Shown: positions 15,026-21,779 of the stretch, one piece after another
Position numbering within the stretch: position 1 is the stretch's first letter
How the letters are laid out: each line of letters begins with the position of its first letter
Assembly: GCA_029256645.1 (NCBI GenBank)
Contig: JAQSXM010000007.1
Span: 1-21,779 of the forward strand
DNA length: 21,779 nucleotides
From: Sporomusa sp.
Lineage (GTDB): Bacteria > Bacillota_C > Negativicutes > Sporomusales > Sporomusaceae
Direction of reading: 5' to 3'
The notes under the pieces: generated by a model
The model's database searches: none
What the model was told of the DNA's origin: nothing
Seen by the model: the letters and a program-made list of their open reading frames with translations, nothing else
Made by a program: the position numbers and the translations under genes

Positions 15026-17020
15026 ATGCGGATGAACTTTTTTGCAAAGTTAGTGGTCCTGGTGTTGGTTCTTACGTTGACGGCAACAGGTATCACGGGA
15101 CTTATTCTGTTAAATGGCATGGAAACAAGTCTGAAGGAGAACGTAAACCGTGAGATACAAGCCCAGGTTAGTGGCTTAAACGGGCAAATTAGCTCAATGT
15201 TACAGGAGCAAATCAAGATTGGCCAGATTATCGCCAATCATGCTCATGTCACTGGCGGCAATGCTGCAGGCGCAACAGAGCTGGTCAATGCCATTGAGCG
15301 GGTTGATTCTGCCTCTTATGAGGCTGTTAATATCGTTGACCGGGCAGGCCGGGTAACCAATTTTGCCCCGGCAGCCGGCGCCGGACGCATGATAGGTACC
15401 TCGATAGCTGACAGGCAGTACTTTAAGGATGCTATGCAGACCGGCCAAACAATCATCAGTGACGTACTTACTTCCAAAGACACAGGCAGTCCAATTATCC
15501 TTATTGCTACCCCGATTAAAGACAGTGCGGGGGCTTTTGCCGGGATCGTCTGCCAAGTCATTAAACTGGATGCGTTGGAAAAAATGCGCTCTCAGGTTAA
15601 GATCGGTGAAACAGGGTATGCGAGCATTAACACCAATGTAAATGGAAAATCCATTATCATTGCTCATCCGGATAATACACTTGTTACAGAAAAGAAAGAT
15701 GTGTTCGAAACACCGATTGTTCAGGCAGCCCTGCGAGGGCAGAACCAGTTGAATTTTAAGAACCTGGCGGGTGCTGACGTAATTGGTGCCACAGGGATTG
15801 TTCCTTTAACCAATTGGATAATTATCGCCATGGTGCCGGAAAAAGAGGTGTATGCCGAAGTAAGTGTGAATCGCTACAAGATGCTGGCAGTCATGGGTGT
15901 GACGATACTTATCGTAATCGTCATTGCCTGGTATTTTGCCCGCAGGATAGCCAGCCGTTTAACCCATATGGTGCAGCGGGTGGCGCAGGTAGCTGACGGA
16001 GACCTGAGGGCTTCGCATACCGCCAGTTTATCCAATGACGAGATTGGCCAACTGGGAAAAGCGCTTGAATCCATGACCCAAAGCCTGCGTGGCGTTATCG
16101 GGCAGGTAACCCACTCTGCCGAACAGGTGGCAGCCTCGTCGGAGCAATTAACGACAGGTGCCGAGCAGTCGGCGCAAGGAGCCGGCCAAGTAGCCAACTC
16201 CATTACGCAGGTAGCAGCCGGCACTGAGCGGCAAACTGGTGCAATTCGCAAAACCGTCGCTGTTGTTGAACGGATTTCCTCAGAGATCAAGCAGGCGGCC
16301 GCTAATGTAAATGTTGTGGAGACAACCTCCGACAAGGCCGCAGGTGCCGCTAAGGATGGGGGCAAAGCGGTTGAGGCAGCGGTTAACCAGATGATTAATA
16401 TCGAGACTAAAGTAGTCCATTCGGCACAGGTTATCGCCAAATTAGGCGAGCGCTCCAAAGAAATAGGCCAAATCGTCGATACGATATCCGGGATTGCAGG
16501 CCAAACCAATCTGCTTTCACTTAATGCGGCTATTGAAGCGGCCCGGGCTGGCGAACAGGGACGTGGCTTCTCCGTAGTAGCCGAGGAGGTTCGCAAGCTG
16601 GCTGAACAGTCGCAGGAAGCCGCCAAACAAATCGCCGCCCTGATTACAGAGATCCAGGTCGAGACTGAAAGTGCGGTCCTCGCAATGAACGAAGGTACCC
16701 GCGAAGTCAAAATCGGATCAGATGTCGTTAATTCAGCCGGACAGGCTTTTGCAGAAATAGTTTCGTTGGTCGACCAGGTATCTGAGCAGATAAAAAGCAT
16801 CGCGGCAGCTGTTCAGGGAATAGCGAGTGACAGTCAGGAGATTGTCTCGTCCGTACAGGAGATTGATGTAATAAGCAAAGAAACCGCCGGTCAGACGCAA
16901 ACGGTTTCGGCGGTCACCGAGGAGCAGTCGGCTTCTATGGAAGAAATTGCAGCCTCCAGCGAGGCCTTAGCAAAATTGGCCCAGGATCTACAAACTGTCA
17001 TACAGCGCTTCAAAGTCTAG
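15026..17020 (+). CDS. Methyl-accepting chemotaxis protein with double-Cache-type sensor
   Basis: A 664-aa inner-membrane chemoreceptor. Membrane segment at 8-29, periplasmic sensor at about 35-280 that looks like dCache_1 ([73 protein letters not shown]), second membrane segment at 286-304, HAMP to about 358, then the signalling coiled coil with [19 protein letters not shown] and [18 protein letters not shown]. Such Cache sensors often bind amino acids, amines or organic acids; the ligand here is not known. The ATG at 15026 has GGAGG 7 nt upstream, and the longer frame from 14960 lacks one. A plus-strand terminator follows. The hairpin tip is nearly identical to that of the MCP at 7-1701. 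Confidence 0.95.
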   Translation: MRMNFFAKLVVLVLVLTLTATGITGLILLNGMETSLKENVNREIQAQVSGLNGQISSMLQEQIKIGQIIANHAHVTGGNAAGATELVNAIERVDSASYEAVNIVDRAGRVTNFAPAAGAGRMIGTSIADRQYFKDAMQTGQTIISDVLTSKDTGSPIILIATPIKDSAGAFAGIVCQVIKLDALEKMRSQVKIGETGYASINTNVNGKSIIIAHPDNTLVTEKKDVFETPIVQAALRGQNQLNFKNLAGADVIGATGIVPLTNWIIIAMVPEKEVYAEVSVNRYKMLAVMGVTILIVIVIAWYFARRIASRLTHMVQRVAQVADGDLRASHTASLSNDEIGQLGKALESMTQSLRGVIGQVTHSAEQVAASSEQLTTGAEQSAQGAGQVANSITQVAAGTERQTGAIRKTVAVVERISSEIKQAAANVNVVETTSDKAAGAAKDGGKAVEAAVNQMINIETKVVHSAQVIAKLGERSKEIGQIVDTISGIAGQTNLLSLNAAIEAARAGEQGRGFSVVAEEVRKLAEQSQEAAKQIAALITEIQVETESAVLAMNEGTREVKIGSDVVNSAGQAFAEIVSLVDQVSEQIKSIAAAVQGIASDSQEIVSSVQEIDVISKETAGQTQTVSAVTEEQSASMEEIAASSEALAKLAQDLQTVIQRFKV

Positions 17021-17064
17021 CCAGTGATGGCTTAATTCCGGACTACAGTGTAGCTCAATCAAAT

Positions 17065-17115
17065 AAAGAGGTTAGATCAATGGACAAAAGAGTCCTGTTG
17101 ATCTAACCTCTTTTT
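17065..17115 (+). terminator. Rho-independent terminator after the second MCP
   Basis: Arms AAAGAGGTTAGATCAA (17065-17080) and TTGATCTAACCTCTTT (17098-17113) are a perfect 16-bp stem, extended past a bulge by GGAC/GTCC, then a T run at 17111-17115. Confidence 0.92.
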
Positions 17116-17205
17116 GCTAATAGTGGCAGAGAATCGGACAATAATCCAACATAACACTTTTACACTAATCAGCGTCCTTTAATCTTCCGGTACGGGATTT
17201 TTGTA

Positions 17206-17268
17206 TTGACCAAACGGATTTGGGTATGACCAATCTTTTGACCATTCCAGCCTCTTCTGGCTTATAAT
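17206..17268 (+). promoter_or_regulatory. Promoter with triple TGACCA direct repeats, upstream of the permease
   Basis: -10 TATAAT at 17263-17268 and -35 TTGACC at 17238-17243, with a long 19-bp spacer that itself holds the dyad CCAG-N6-CTGG (17247-17260). TGACCA occurs at 17207, 17227 and 17239 in the same orientation. The first two are 20 bp apart, about two helical turns, and the third overlaps the -35. The suboptimal spacer suggests an activated promoter. The LytTR regulator at 19537-20265 is the obvious candidate, since such proteins bind paired direct repeats about two turns apart. Confidence 0.5.
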
Positions 17269-17301
17269 TAACTAAAAATACAGCAGAGGAGCTTAATTCT
17301 A

Positions 17302-18690
17302 ATGAAACCTGGTCTAAGTAATGACAACAACACCCTACTTGGCAAATTCGGTTATCAACAGGAATTGAACAGAACACTAGGACTCAAAGATCTTACGATT
17401 TATGGGATTATTTTCATGGCCCCGTTAGCACCGATGCAGGTGTATGGCATGGTGGCTCAAGAAAGCAGCGGAATGTCCTGTTTAGTTTACCTTGTTGGTG
17501 TTATTGCGATGTTATTTACTGCATATAGCTATAGCCATATGTCGAAAGAGTTTCCCATCTCAGGCTCTGTTTATTCGTACATCCAGAGGGCCCTGAATCC
17601 CCATCTCGGCTTTGTCGCCGGCTGGATTATATTAGCTGACTACATCCTGGCGCCGGCTTTACTGTACTTGATGACCGGCATCTGGATGACCGGAATATTT
17701 CCGGGTATTCCCTCAGTCGTCTGGGGATTTGTATTTATTGTAATTAATACGTTGATTAATATCAGGGGAATAACCTTAACGGCAAAAACAAATTTAGTCA
17801 TGCTCTATCTGCAATTAGCCACATTACTGGTACTGTTAATTATCGGAATCAAATATGTCTTTATTGAAGGCAACGGCGCAGGCGGCTTTACACTAGCCCC
17901 CTTTTTCCAGGCTGACAACTTTAGCCCGGATCTTTTGGCCAAAGCCGCCTCTATTGCGGTTTTGGGGTTTCTCGGTTTTGATGGCATCAGCACCTTATCA
18001 GAGGAAGCCAAAAATCCAACCAAAACAATTGGCAAAGCAACCATTTTATCAATTATTATTATCGGGGTTTTGTTTATGTTTCAAGCCTACATGGCCCATC
18101 TAATTCACCCTGAATATCAAACCTTAAACCCGGAGATGGGATTTTTTGACCTGGCACAAGAAGCTGGCGGCAGCACTTTTTATACTCTGCTCATTATCAT
18201 TAATGTTGTAGCAATCGGGATAGCCGTCAACTTAAACCTCCAGGCTGCTACCTCCCGGATTTTATATTCCATGAGCCGGGACAACCTGCTGCCTTTCTCC
18301 AGCCTGTTCAAAGAGATTCATCCCCGGTTCCAAACCCCGGTACGAGCCACCTTTTTATCTGCCGGTATTAGCACAATCGCTGTTTTAACCCTGTCTATGG
18401 AAACAGTGTTGCGCTTTGTTAATTTTGGTGCAGTCACTTCCTTTATGCTGTTAAACCTTAGCGTATTCTTGTACTTTTATGTAATAAAGAAAAAGCGCAG
18501 CGGCCAGGCGCTGCTCTCTTATCTAATCATGCCGCTAATCGGATTTTTGATTGTAGGTTATGTCTGGACCGGCTTTGATGAGACTACCTTTACAGCGGGA
18601 GCCGCTTGGGTGGTCATTGGCATTATTATCGGTGCAGTAAAATCAAAAGGGTATAAAGAGGTTCCACCATCATTAAAAGCCCTTGGTTAA
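17302..18690 (+). CDS. APC-family amino acid/polyamine permease
   Basis: A 462-aa inner-membrane secondary transporter with about 12 membrane segments. The opening LNRTLGLKDLTIYGIIFMAP and the segments FPISGSVYSYIQRAL and FLGFDGISTLSEEAKNP are characteristic of the amino acid-polyamine-organocation superfamily, closest by eye to PuuP-like importers of amines or amino acids. Substrate not assignable. The start has GAGGAG about 9-10 nt upstream. The dehydrogenase gene starts 27 bp after its stop with its own ribosome binding site and no terminator between, so they form one unit. The adjacent kinase/LytTR pair and the repeats at its promoter suggest induction by an external signal. Confidence 0.88.
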   Translation: MKPGLSNDNNTLLGKFGYQQELNRTLGLKDLTIYGIIFMAPLAPMQVYGMVAQESSGMSCLVYLVGVIAMLFTAYSYSHMSKEFPISGSVYSYIQRALNPHLGFVAGWIILADYILAPALLYLMTGIWMTGIFPGIPSVVWGFVFIVINTLINIRGITLTAKTNLVMLYLQLATLLVLLIIGIKYVFIEGNGAGGFTLAPFFQADNFSPDLLAKAASIAVLGFLGFDGISTLSEEAKNPTKTIGKATILSIIIIGVLFMFQAYMAHLIHPEYQTLNPEMGFFDLAQEAGGSTFYTLLIIINVVAIGIAVNLNLQAATSRILYSMSRDNLLPFSSLFKEIHPRFQTPVRATFLSAGISTIAVLTLSMETVLRFVNFGAVTSFMLLNLSVFLYFYVIKKKRSGQALLSYLIMPLIGFLIVGYVWTGFDETTFTAGAAWVVIGIIIGAVKSKGYKEVPPSLKALG

Positions 18691-18717
18691 ATAATTAGTA
18701 AAGGGGGTAATAAGATT

Positions 18718-19476
18718 ATGCGATTGGAAGGAAAAACAGCAATTGTCACTGGCGCAGCCCAAGGTATTGGCGCCAGTACTGCCAAGAAATTTGCCGGTGA
18801 AGGGGCTAAGGTGATTGTCGCCGATATCATGGATTCCGGAGTGGATACCGTAACCGAGATTCGCAGCCTTGGCGGTGATGCCCATTTCTTCCGGTTAGAT
18901 GTTTCCCAGTCAGAGCAAGTCCAGGGCTTGATCAATTATACAATCGCAAAATATGGTTCCTTGCACATACTTTGCAATAATGCCGCCGTAAATCTGCCCG
19001 GAACTGTGGAAGGCCTGACAGAAGAGATGTGGGACCGGACTATGAATGTCAATCTGAAATCAATGTACCTGACCTGTAAATACGGCATACCTGAGATGAG
19101 AAAAGCAGGCGGTGGTTCGATTGTTAATGTCGGTTCTGCCAATAGTTTTGTGGCTGAAAGATTCTTTTCAGCCTATGTAGCCTCCAAAGGCGGCATTCTC
19201 ATGCTTACTAAAGCAATTGCGCTAGATTACGCCAAAGAGAATATTCGCGCCAACTGCATCTGTCCCGGCTGGCTTAGCACCGGGTTTAATGATGCCCATG
19301 CCGCTCTCTTGGGTGGACTTGATCATGTGCTCAGTGGTTTAGCTGATTTTCAACCAATTGGCCGCGCTATTGAGCCGGAAGAAATTGCCAATATCGCCTT
19401 GTTCTTAGCCTCTAATGAGTCTTCAGCCATGACCGGCAGTGCCGTAGTTGCCGACGGTGGATTCTCAGCCCAATAG
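18718..19476 (+). CDS. Short-chain dehydrogenase/reductase (SDR)
   Basis: A 252-aa NAD-dependent classical SDR. Nucleotide-binding TGAAQGIG at residues 11-18, D36 after the second strand (favours NAD over NADP), NNAA at 87-90, N112, and the catalytic triad S140, Y153 and K157 (SAYVASKGG). The C-terminus GSAVVADGG is typical of the FabG-like group. It would oxidise an alcohol or reduce a carbonyl; the substrate is unknown but probably derives from what the upstream permease imports. The ATG follows AAAGGGGGT. The last codons fall in an 11-bp tandem repeat that crosses the stop. Confidence 0.9.
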   Translation: MRLEGKTAIVTGAAQGIGASTAKKFAGEGAKVIVADIMDSGVDTVTEIRSLGGDAHFFRLDVSQSEQVQGLINYTIAKYGSLHILCNNAAVNLPGTVEGLTEEMWDRTMNVNLKSMYLTCKYGIPEMRKAGGGSIVNVGSANSFVAERFFSAYVASKGGILMLTKAIALDYAKENIRANCICPGWLSTGFNDAHAALLGGLDHVLSGLADFQPIGRAIEPEEIANIALFLASNESSAMTGSAVVADGGFSAQ

Positions 19477-19498
19477 CAGCCCAATAGCAGCCCAATAG
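19466..19498 (+). repeat. Three tandem 11-bp repeats across the SDR stop codon
   Basis: CAGCCCAATAG repeated exactly three times (19466-19476, 19477-19487, 19488-19498). The first TAG is the SDR stop. Because 11 is not a multiple of 3, the three TAGs fall in all three reading frames. The third copy runs into the terminator stem. Confidence 0.9.
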
Positions 19499-19547
19499 AC
19501 AAAGCGCTGTCGCCCCGCCGGGTTACATCACTTTGTCTATTTTTTTA
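19494..19547 (+). terminator. Terminator of the permease/SDR operon
   Basis: AATAGACAAAG (19494-19504) pairs with CTTTGTCTATT (19531-19541) across a 26-nt loop, followed by a T run to about 19547. The stop codon of the convergent response regulator (19539-19537) lies in the right arm. On the minus strand there is no U run after the stem. Confidence 0.8.
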
Positions 19548-20265
19548 TGATATCATGCCAATAACACAGAATCTCCTGAGCTATATCCTCAGCAATCAGT
19601 GCAGTCCGCACTTCATTGGCAAAATGAATTACATTGCCCTCAATGGCGTGAACCTGCTTCATATTGACCAGGAAAGACCGGTGAGTCAAATAAAAATAGT
19701 GGTCTTCCAGGTATTTGCAGTATACCCGTAAAGGAATTTTGGTTTCTAACTCAGCCGTTCTGGTGTGAACGTAAATCGTGCGGTTCAGGGATTCAATAAA
19801 CAGGACCTCCGCCGGGACTAATTGTTCAATATCCTGGCTAAATACAGGTATATACAGACCGCCATGCCTGATAAAGTTCTGATAATCAATATGCTTACTT
19901 AATTTCTCGATTGCTTGTCTAAAACGAAAGGGCGTAAAGGGTTTTTCAACAATATCGATAATCCCAAGATCATAGGTATAGCTGGCTTCCGGAATCATGC
20001 CTGTGACTAAAACAGCCGGAAGTTCCTTGCCACGCAGCCGCAGCGCAGCATAACTTTCCAGGCCGCCGCGTCCTTTTCCCAGGTTGAGATCAAGCAGTAA
20101 AGCATTAATCGCAGGGGTTGATGTAACCTTGCGAATTAAGTCATCCCCGTTTTTCACCATATCAACAACATGGACAAACTCACAGGCCCTTAAATTCATT
20201 AACAGCAAATCTTGTTGAAAAGGCTCGTCTTCAGCAATTAGTAAATTAATTTGAGGCTGCCGCAT
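19537..20265 (-). CDS. LytTR-family response regulator
   Basis: A 242-aa two-component regulator. The receiver domain spans about residues 5-120 with acidic pocket E12/D13, phospho-acceptor D59 (ALLLDLNLG), T88 and K108. A LytTR-type DNA-binding domain fills the C-terminal part (LVPAEVLFIESLNRTIYVHT to LTHRSFLVNMKQVHAIEG). Such proteins bind paired direct repeats and usually activate nearby genes. The ATG sits one base after the kinase stop (TAATATG), and its ribosome binding site AGGAGGG codes for the last residues of the kinase, so the two are translationally linked. Likely target: the permease/SDR operon convergent to it. Confidence 0.93.
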   Translation of the reverse strand: MRQPQINLLIAEDEPFQQDLLLMNLRACEFVHVVDMVKNGDDLIRKVTSTPAINALLLDLNLGKGRGGLESYAALRLRGKELPAVLVTGMIPEASYTYDLGIIDIVEKPFTPFRFRQAIEKLSKHIDYQNFIRHGGLYIPVFSQDIEQLVPAEVLFIESLNRTIYVHTRTAELETKIPLRVYCKYLEDHYFYLTHRSFLVNMKQVHAIEGNVIHFANEVRTALIAEDIAQEILCYWHDIIKK

Positions 20266-20266
20266 A

Positions 20267-21610
20267 TTACCCTCCTGTTGTTATCGGTATGATGATCGAG
20301 ATTTTGTTGATCTGATCTTGAGAAGTAAACGAAATTTCACCCTGAACCTGTTTGATAATCTCTTTGACAATATATAGCCCCAAGCCCCCGGTTTTGTCAC
20401 CGCCAGGCGGCTTGGTCGTATAACCATAATTAAATAGCAATGCCCGCTCCTGTTCGGAAACAGTAAAGCCCGAGTTTTCCACCTCAAAATAATAGCTTGT
20501 TTGATAATTCTTGCCAGTAATTTTGATATATCTTTCTGCTGCCGGAAATTTCATCGTTGCTTCGATGGCATTGTCCAGCAAATTTGAAAAGATCTTAATT
20601 AAATCCGTAGATTTTACCCGGTCAAAGGGATCCTGCGCAAGCTCAAACTGCATCTCTATTTGTTTATTCTGGGCAGCCACAAACTTTGACTGAAATAAGA
20701 CCAGCAGGGCCGGATTATTTACTTTTAAAGTCAGATCAACCAGTTTGACCTCATTAAACAAAGACTGCATATATTCCAGAGCTTTGTCATAATACCTAAA
20801 CTCAATTAATCCATATAAGACCTGAATATGATTAACAAAATCGTGTCGCAGGGATTTGACCGAAGTCAGGAAAGAAAGAAATTCTTCCTGGTAGGTTTGT
20901 TCAGTATCTCCTACCGCTTTTTTTGTTTCCAGTTGATACCATTTCTGAATGATAAAAAAGGTAATCAATACAATAAAAGTAAAAATAACATTGAAAAGAA
21001 AAGTAGAGTAGCTGTTGGTAACAACTTCTCTACTAATTTGCGTTACCAGTTCAGCACTCATATCAATCCCTAAGTACCCGATAATTTGTCCACCCTGATC
21101 CTTGATCGGAGCCCCCACCGACAAATACTCCCCCATCTCAGGGTCATGCAGAATATCTGTATAATAGGGCTCACCCTGCAGGGCACGTTTAATCTGGCTC
21201 TCAGGCAAGGTACATAAACCACCTATGGGAAATTGAAGGGGTGAATTAGGGGTCGTGCCATAAACGATTACCTTACTTACCTCGGGATTATCCACTAACA
21301 GGGTGTAGACATACATGGCACTTGTCTTCTTTTTAGCCTCATACAGGTATGAGCTGATTTGCCAATAGTCTTCGTTCACCTTTTTATCGATTAGAATGCG
21401 TTTATAGGTTTCTCTATCCAGATCGGCTGCAATCGATTTCGCCATTTCGATCCCTTGATTGGCAATAGCCACTTTTACCGAATTATTTGTCGAGTTATAT
21501 GTAACAAGCAGATTCATTAAGGTTAATAGCAGTAAAATTAAAGCAGCTACAAGGATAATTGTCTTTAGCTTTTTATTCTTCAGATAAGGAAGAGTTACTA
21601 GTGTCTTCAT
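20267..21610 (-). CDS. Sensor histidine kinase, Cache sensor with Spo0B-like/GHKL kinase core
   Basis: A 447-aa membrane kinase partnered with the LytTR regulator. Membrane segment at about 17-37, extracytoplasmic single-Cache-like sensor at about 40-198 (SAMYVYTLLVDNPEVSKVIV; LSVGAPIKDQGGQIIGYLGI), second membrane segment at about 203-223, phospho-acceptor H256 in SLRHDFVNHIQVL, and an ATPase domain with N-box FSNLLDNAIEA (341-351) and G-box KTGGLGLYIVKEI (406-418). The RHDFxNH helix is of the kind seen in AgrC- and CitA-like kinases. The ligand is not known; Cache sensors of this size commonly bind small organic acids or amines, which would fit the transported substrate next door. The start is ATG with GGGGGG upstream. 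Confidence 0.93.
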   Translation of the reverse strand: MKTLVTLPYLKNKKLKTIILVAALILLLLTLMNLLVTYNSTNNSVKVAIANQGIEMAKSIAADLDRETYKRILIDKKVNEDYWQISSYLYEAKKKTSAMYVYTLLVDNPEVSKVIVYGTTPNSPLQFPIGGLCTLPESQIKRALQGEPYYTDILHDPEMGEYLSVGAPIKDQGGQIIGYLGIDMSAELVTQISREVVTNSYSTFLFNVIFTFIVLITFFIIQKWYQLETKKAVGDTEQTYQEEFLSFLTSVKSLRHDFVNHIQVLYGLIEFRYYDKALEYMQSLFNEVKLVDLTLKVNNPALLVLFQSKFVAAQNKQIEMQFELAQDPFDRVKSTDLIKIFSNLLDNAIEATMKFPAAERYIKITGKNYQTSYYFEVENSGFTVSEQERALLFNYGYTTKPPGGDKTGGLGLYIVKEIIKQVQGEISFTSQDQINKISIIIPITTGG

Positions 21611-21638
21611 AGTTTTCCCCCCAGGATTCCTAACACTT

Positions 21639-21688
21639 ATTATACCTGCAAAACAGCATTAATTGTTTATAAGACTCTAATTTTGCAG
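21639..21688 (-). promoter_or_regulatory. Probable promoter region of the kinase/regulator pair with a dyad
   Basis: Minus-strand -10 TATAAT at 21644-21639, about 30 bp before the kinase start. No good -35 is visible. Inverted arms CTGCAAAA (21646-21653) and TTTTGCAG (21681-21688) flank the -35 area, so this may be an activated or autoregulated promoter. Confidence 0.4.
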
Positions 21689-21730
21689 AAAAAAAGCCCC
21701 CCAAAGAATAAATTATTCTTTAGAGAGCTT
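21689..21730 (-). terminator. Terminator of a minus-strand gene to the right
   Basis: Arms 21694-21711 and 21713-21730 pair over 18 bp on the minus-strand transcript when three G-U pairs are allowed, followed by a U run (A run 21689-21695 on plus). It isolates the kinase operon from the gene beyond the window. Confidence 0.85.
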
Positions 21731-21732
21731 CG

Positions 21733-21779
21733 TTACTCTGTCAAACAAAGTGATGTTTCTGCTATTGATTTAGTCTTTC
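21733..21779 (-). CDS. Possible 3' end of a gene entering from the right
   Basis: An open minus-strand frame enters at the window edge and ends KTKSIAETSLCLTE at TAA 21735-21733, immediately before the terminator. It is too short to identify. The position of the terminator is the main support for a gene ending here. Confidence 0.25.
   Translation of the reverse strand, partial: KTKSIAETSLCLTE

Noticed and set aside
14824..15153. 109-codon plus-strand open frame from a GTG, overlapping the start of the second MCP
   Set aside because: It has no ribosome binding site, overlaps the MCP in another frame for over 120 bp, and its sequence does not look like a protein family.
15874..16800. 308-codon minus-strand open frame
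   Set aside because: It is antisense to the MCP signalling domain, alanine/serine-rich from codon mirroring, and has no ribosome binding site.
21746..21756. CAAAGTGATGT, also present in reverse complement near 19525-19535
   Set aside because: A shared 11-mer, with one copy in the loop and arm of a terminator and the other near the window edge. There is no wider similarity, so it is probably chance.

Overview
The window reads as chromosomal DNA of a diderm, probably spore-forming Firmicute of the Negativicutes (Sporomusa/Pelosinus type). It pairs Firmicute traits (strong GGAGG ribosome binding sites, a LytTR response regulator, Spo0A-box-like TGTCGAA sites) with outer-membrane traits (two TonB-dependent receptors and a TonB). 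The taxon is inferred from these traits only. I saw no rRNA, tRNA, CRISPR array, insertion sequence or phage gene.

Layout. (1) 7-1701, minus: a methyl-accepting chemotaxis protein. (2) 8877-1961, minus: a probable metal-chelate uptake operon, in order a small ORF, tonB, FecCD-type permease, ATPase, TonB-dependent receptor, substrate-binding lipoprotein and SAM methyltransferase, closed by a strong terminator. No exbB/exbD is present. (3) 13543-9202, minus: a second receptor operon that starts beside a near-consensus Fur box, in order TonB-dependent receptor, small membrane protein, [FeFe]-hydrogenase-like iron-sulfur protein and cysteine-free FmdE-like protein. (4) 13718-14401, plus: a divergent Crp/Fnr-family regulator with a perfect palindrome just in front of its start codon. 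(5) 14402-15025: a long non-coding stretch with several repeats. (6) 15026-17020, plus: a second chemotaxis receptor, with a Cache-type sensor. (7) 17302-19476, plus: an APC-family permease and a short-chain dehydrogenase, probably one operon, convergent with (8) 21610-19537, minus: a sensor kinase and LytTR response regulator. Direct repeats upstream of the permease are candidate sites for that regulator.

How the parts fit. Blocks 2-4 look like an iron-responsive outer-membrane uptake island. Two receptors would be energised by TonB, one ABC system would carry the ligand across the inner membrane, and several enzyme-like proteins (methyltransferase, hydrogenase-like, FmdE-like) may process or sense the imported compound or metal. 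The most unusual part is the receptor / membrane protein / hydrogenase-like / FmdE-like operon. Its hydrogenase-like protein keeps the four H-cluster cysteines but not the proton-relay cysteine, and its last gene has an in-frame amber codon followed by 37 sense codons that end at the terminator. Blocks 7-8 look like a signal-controlled uptake and oxidation module for a small amine, amino acid or alcohol.
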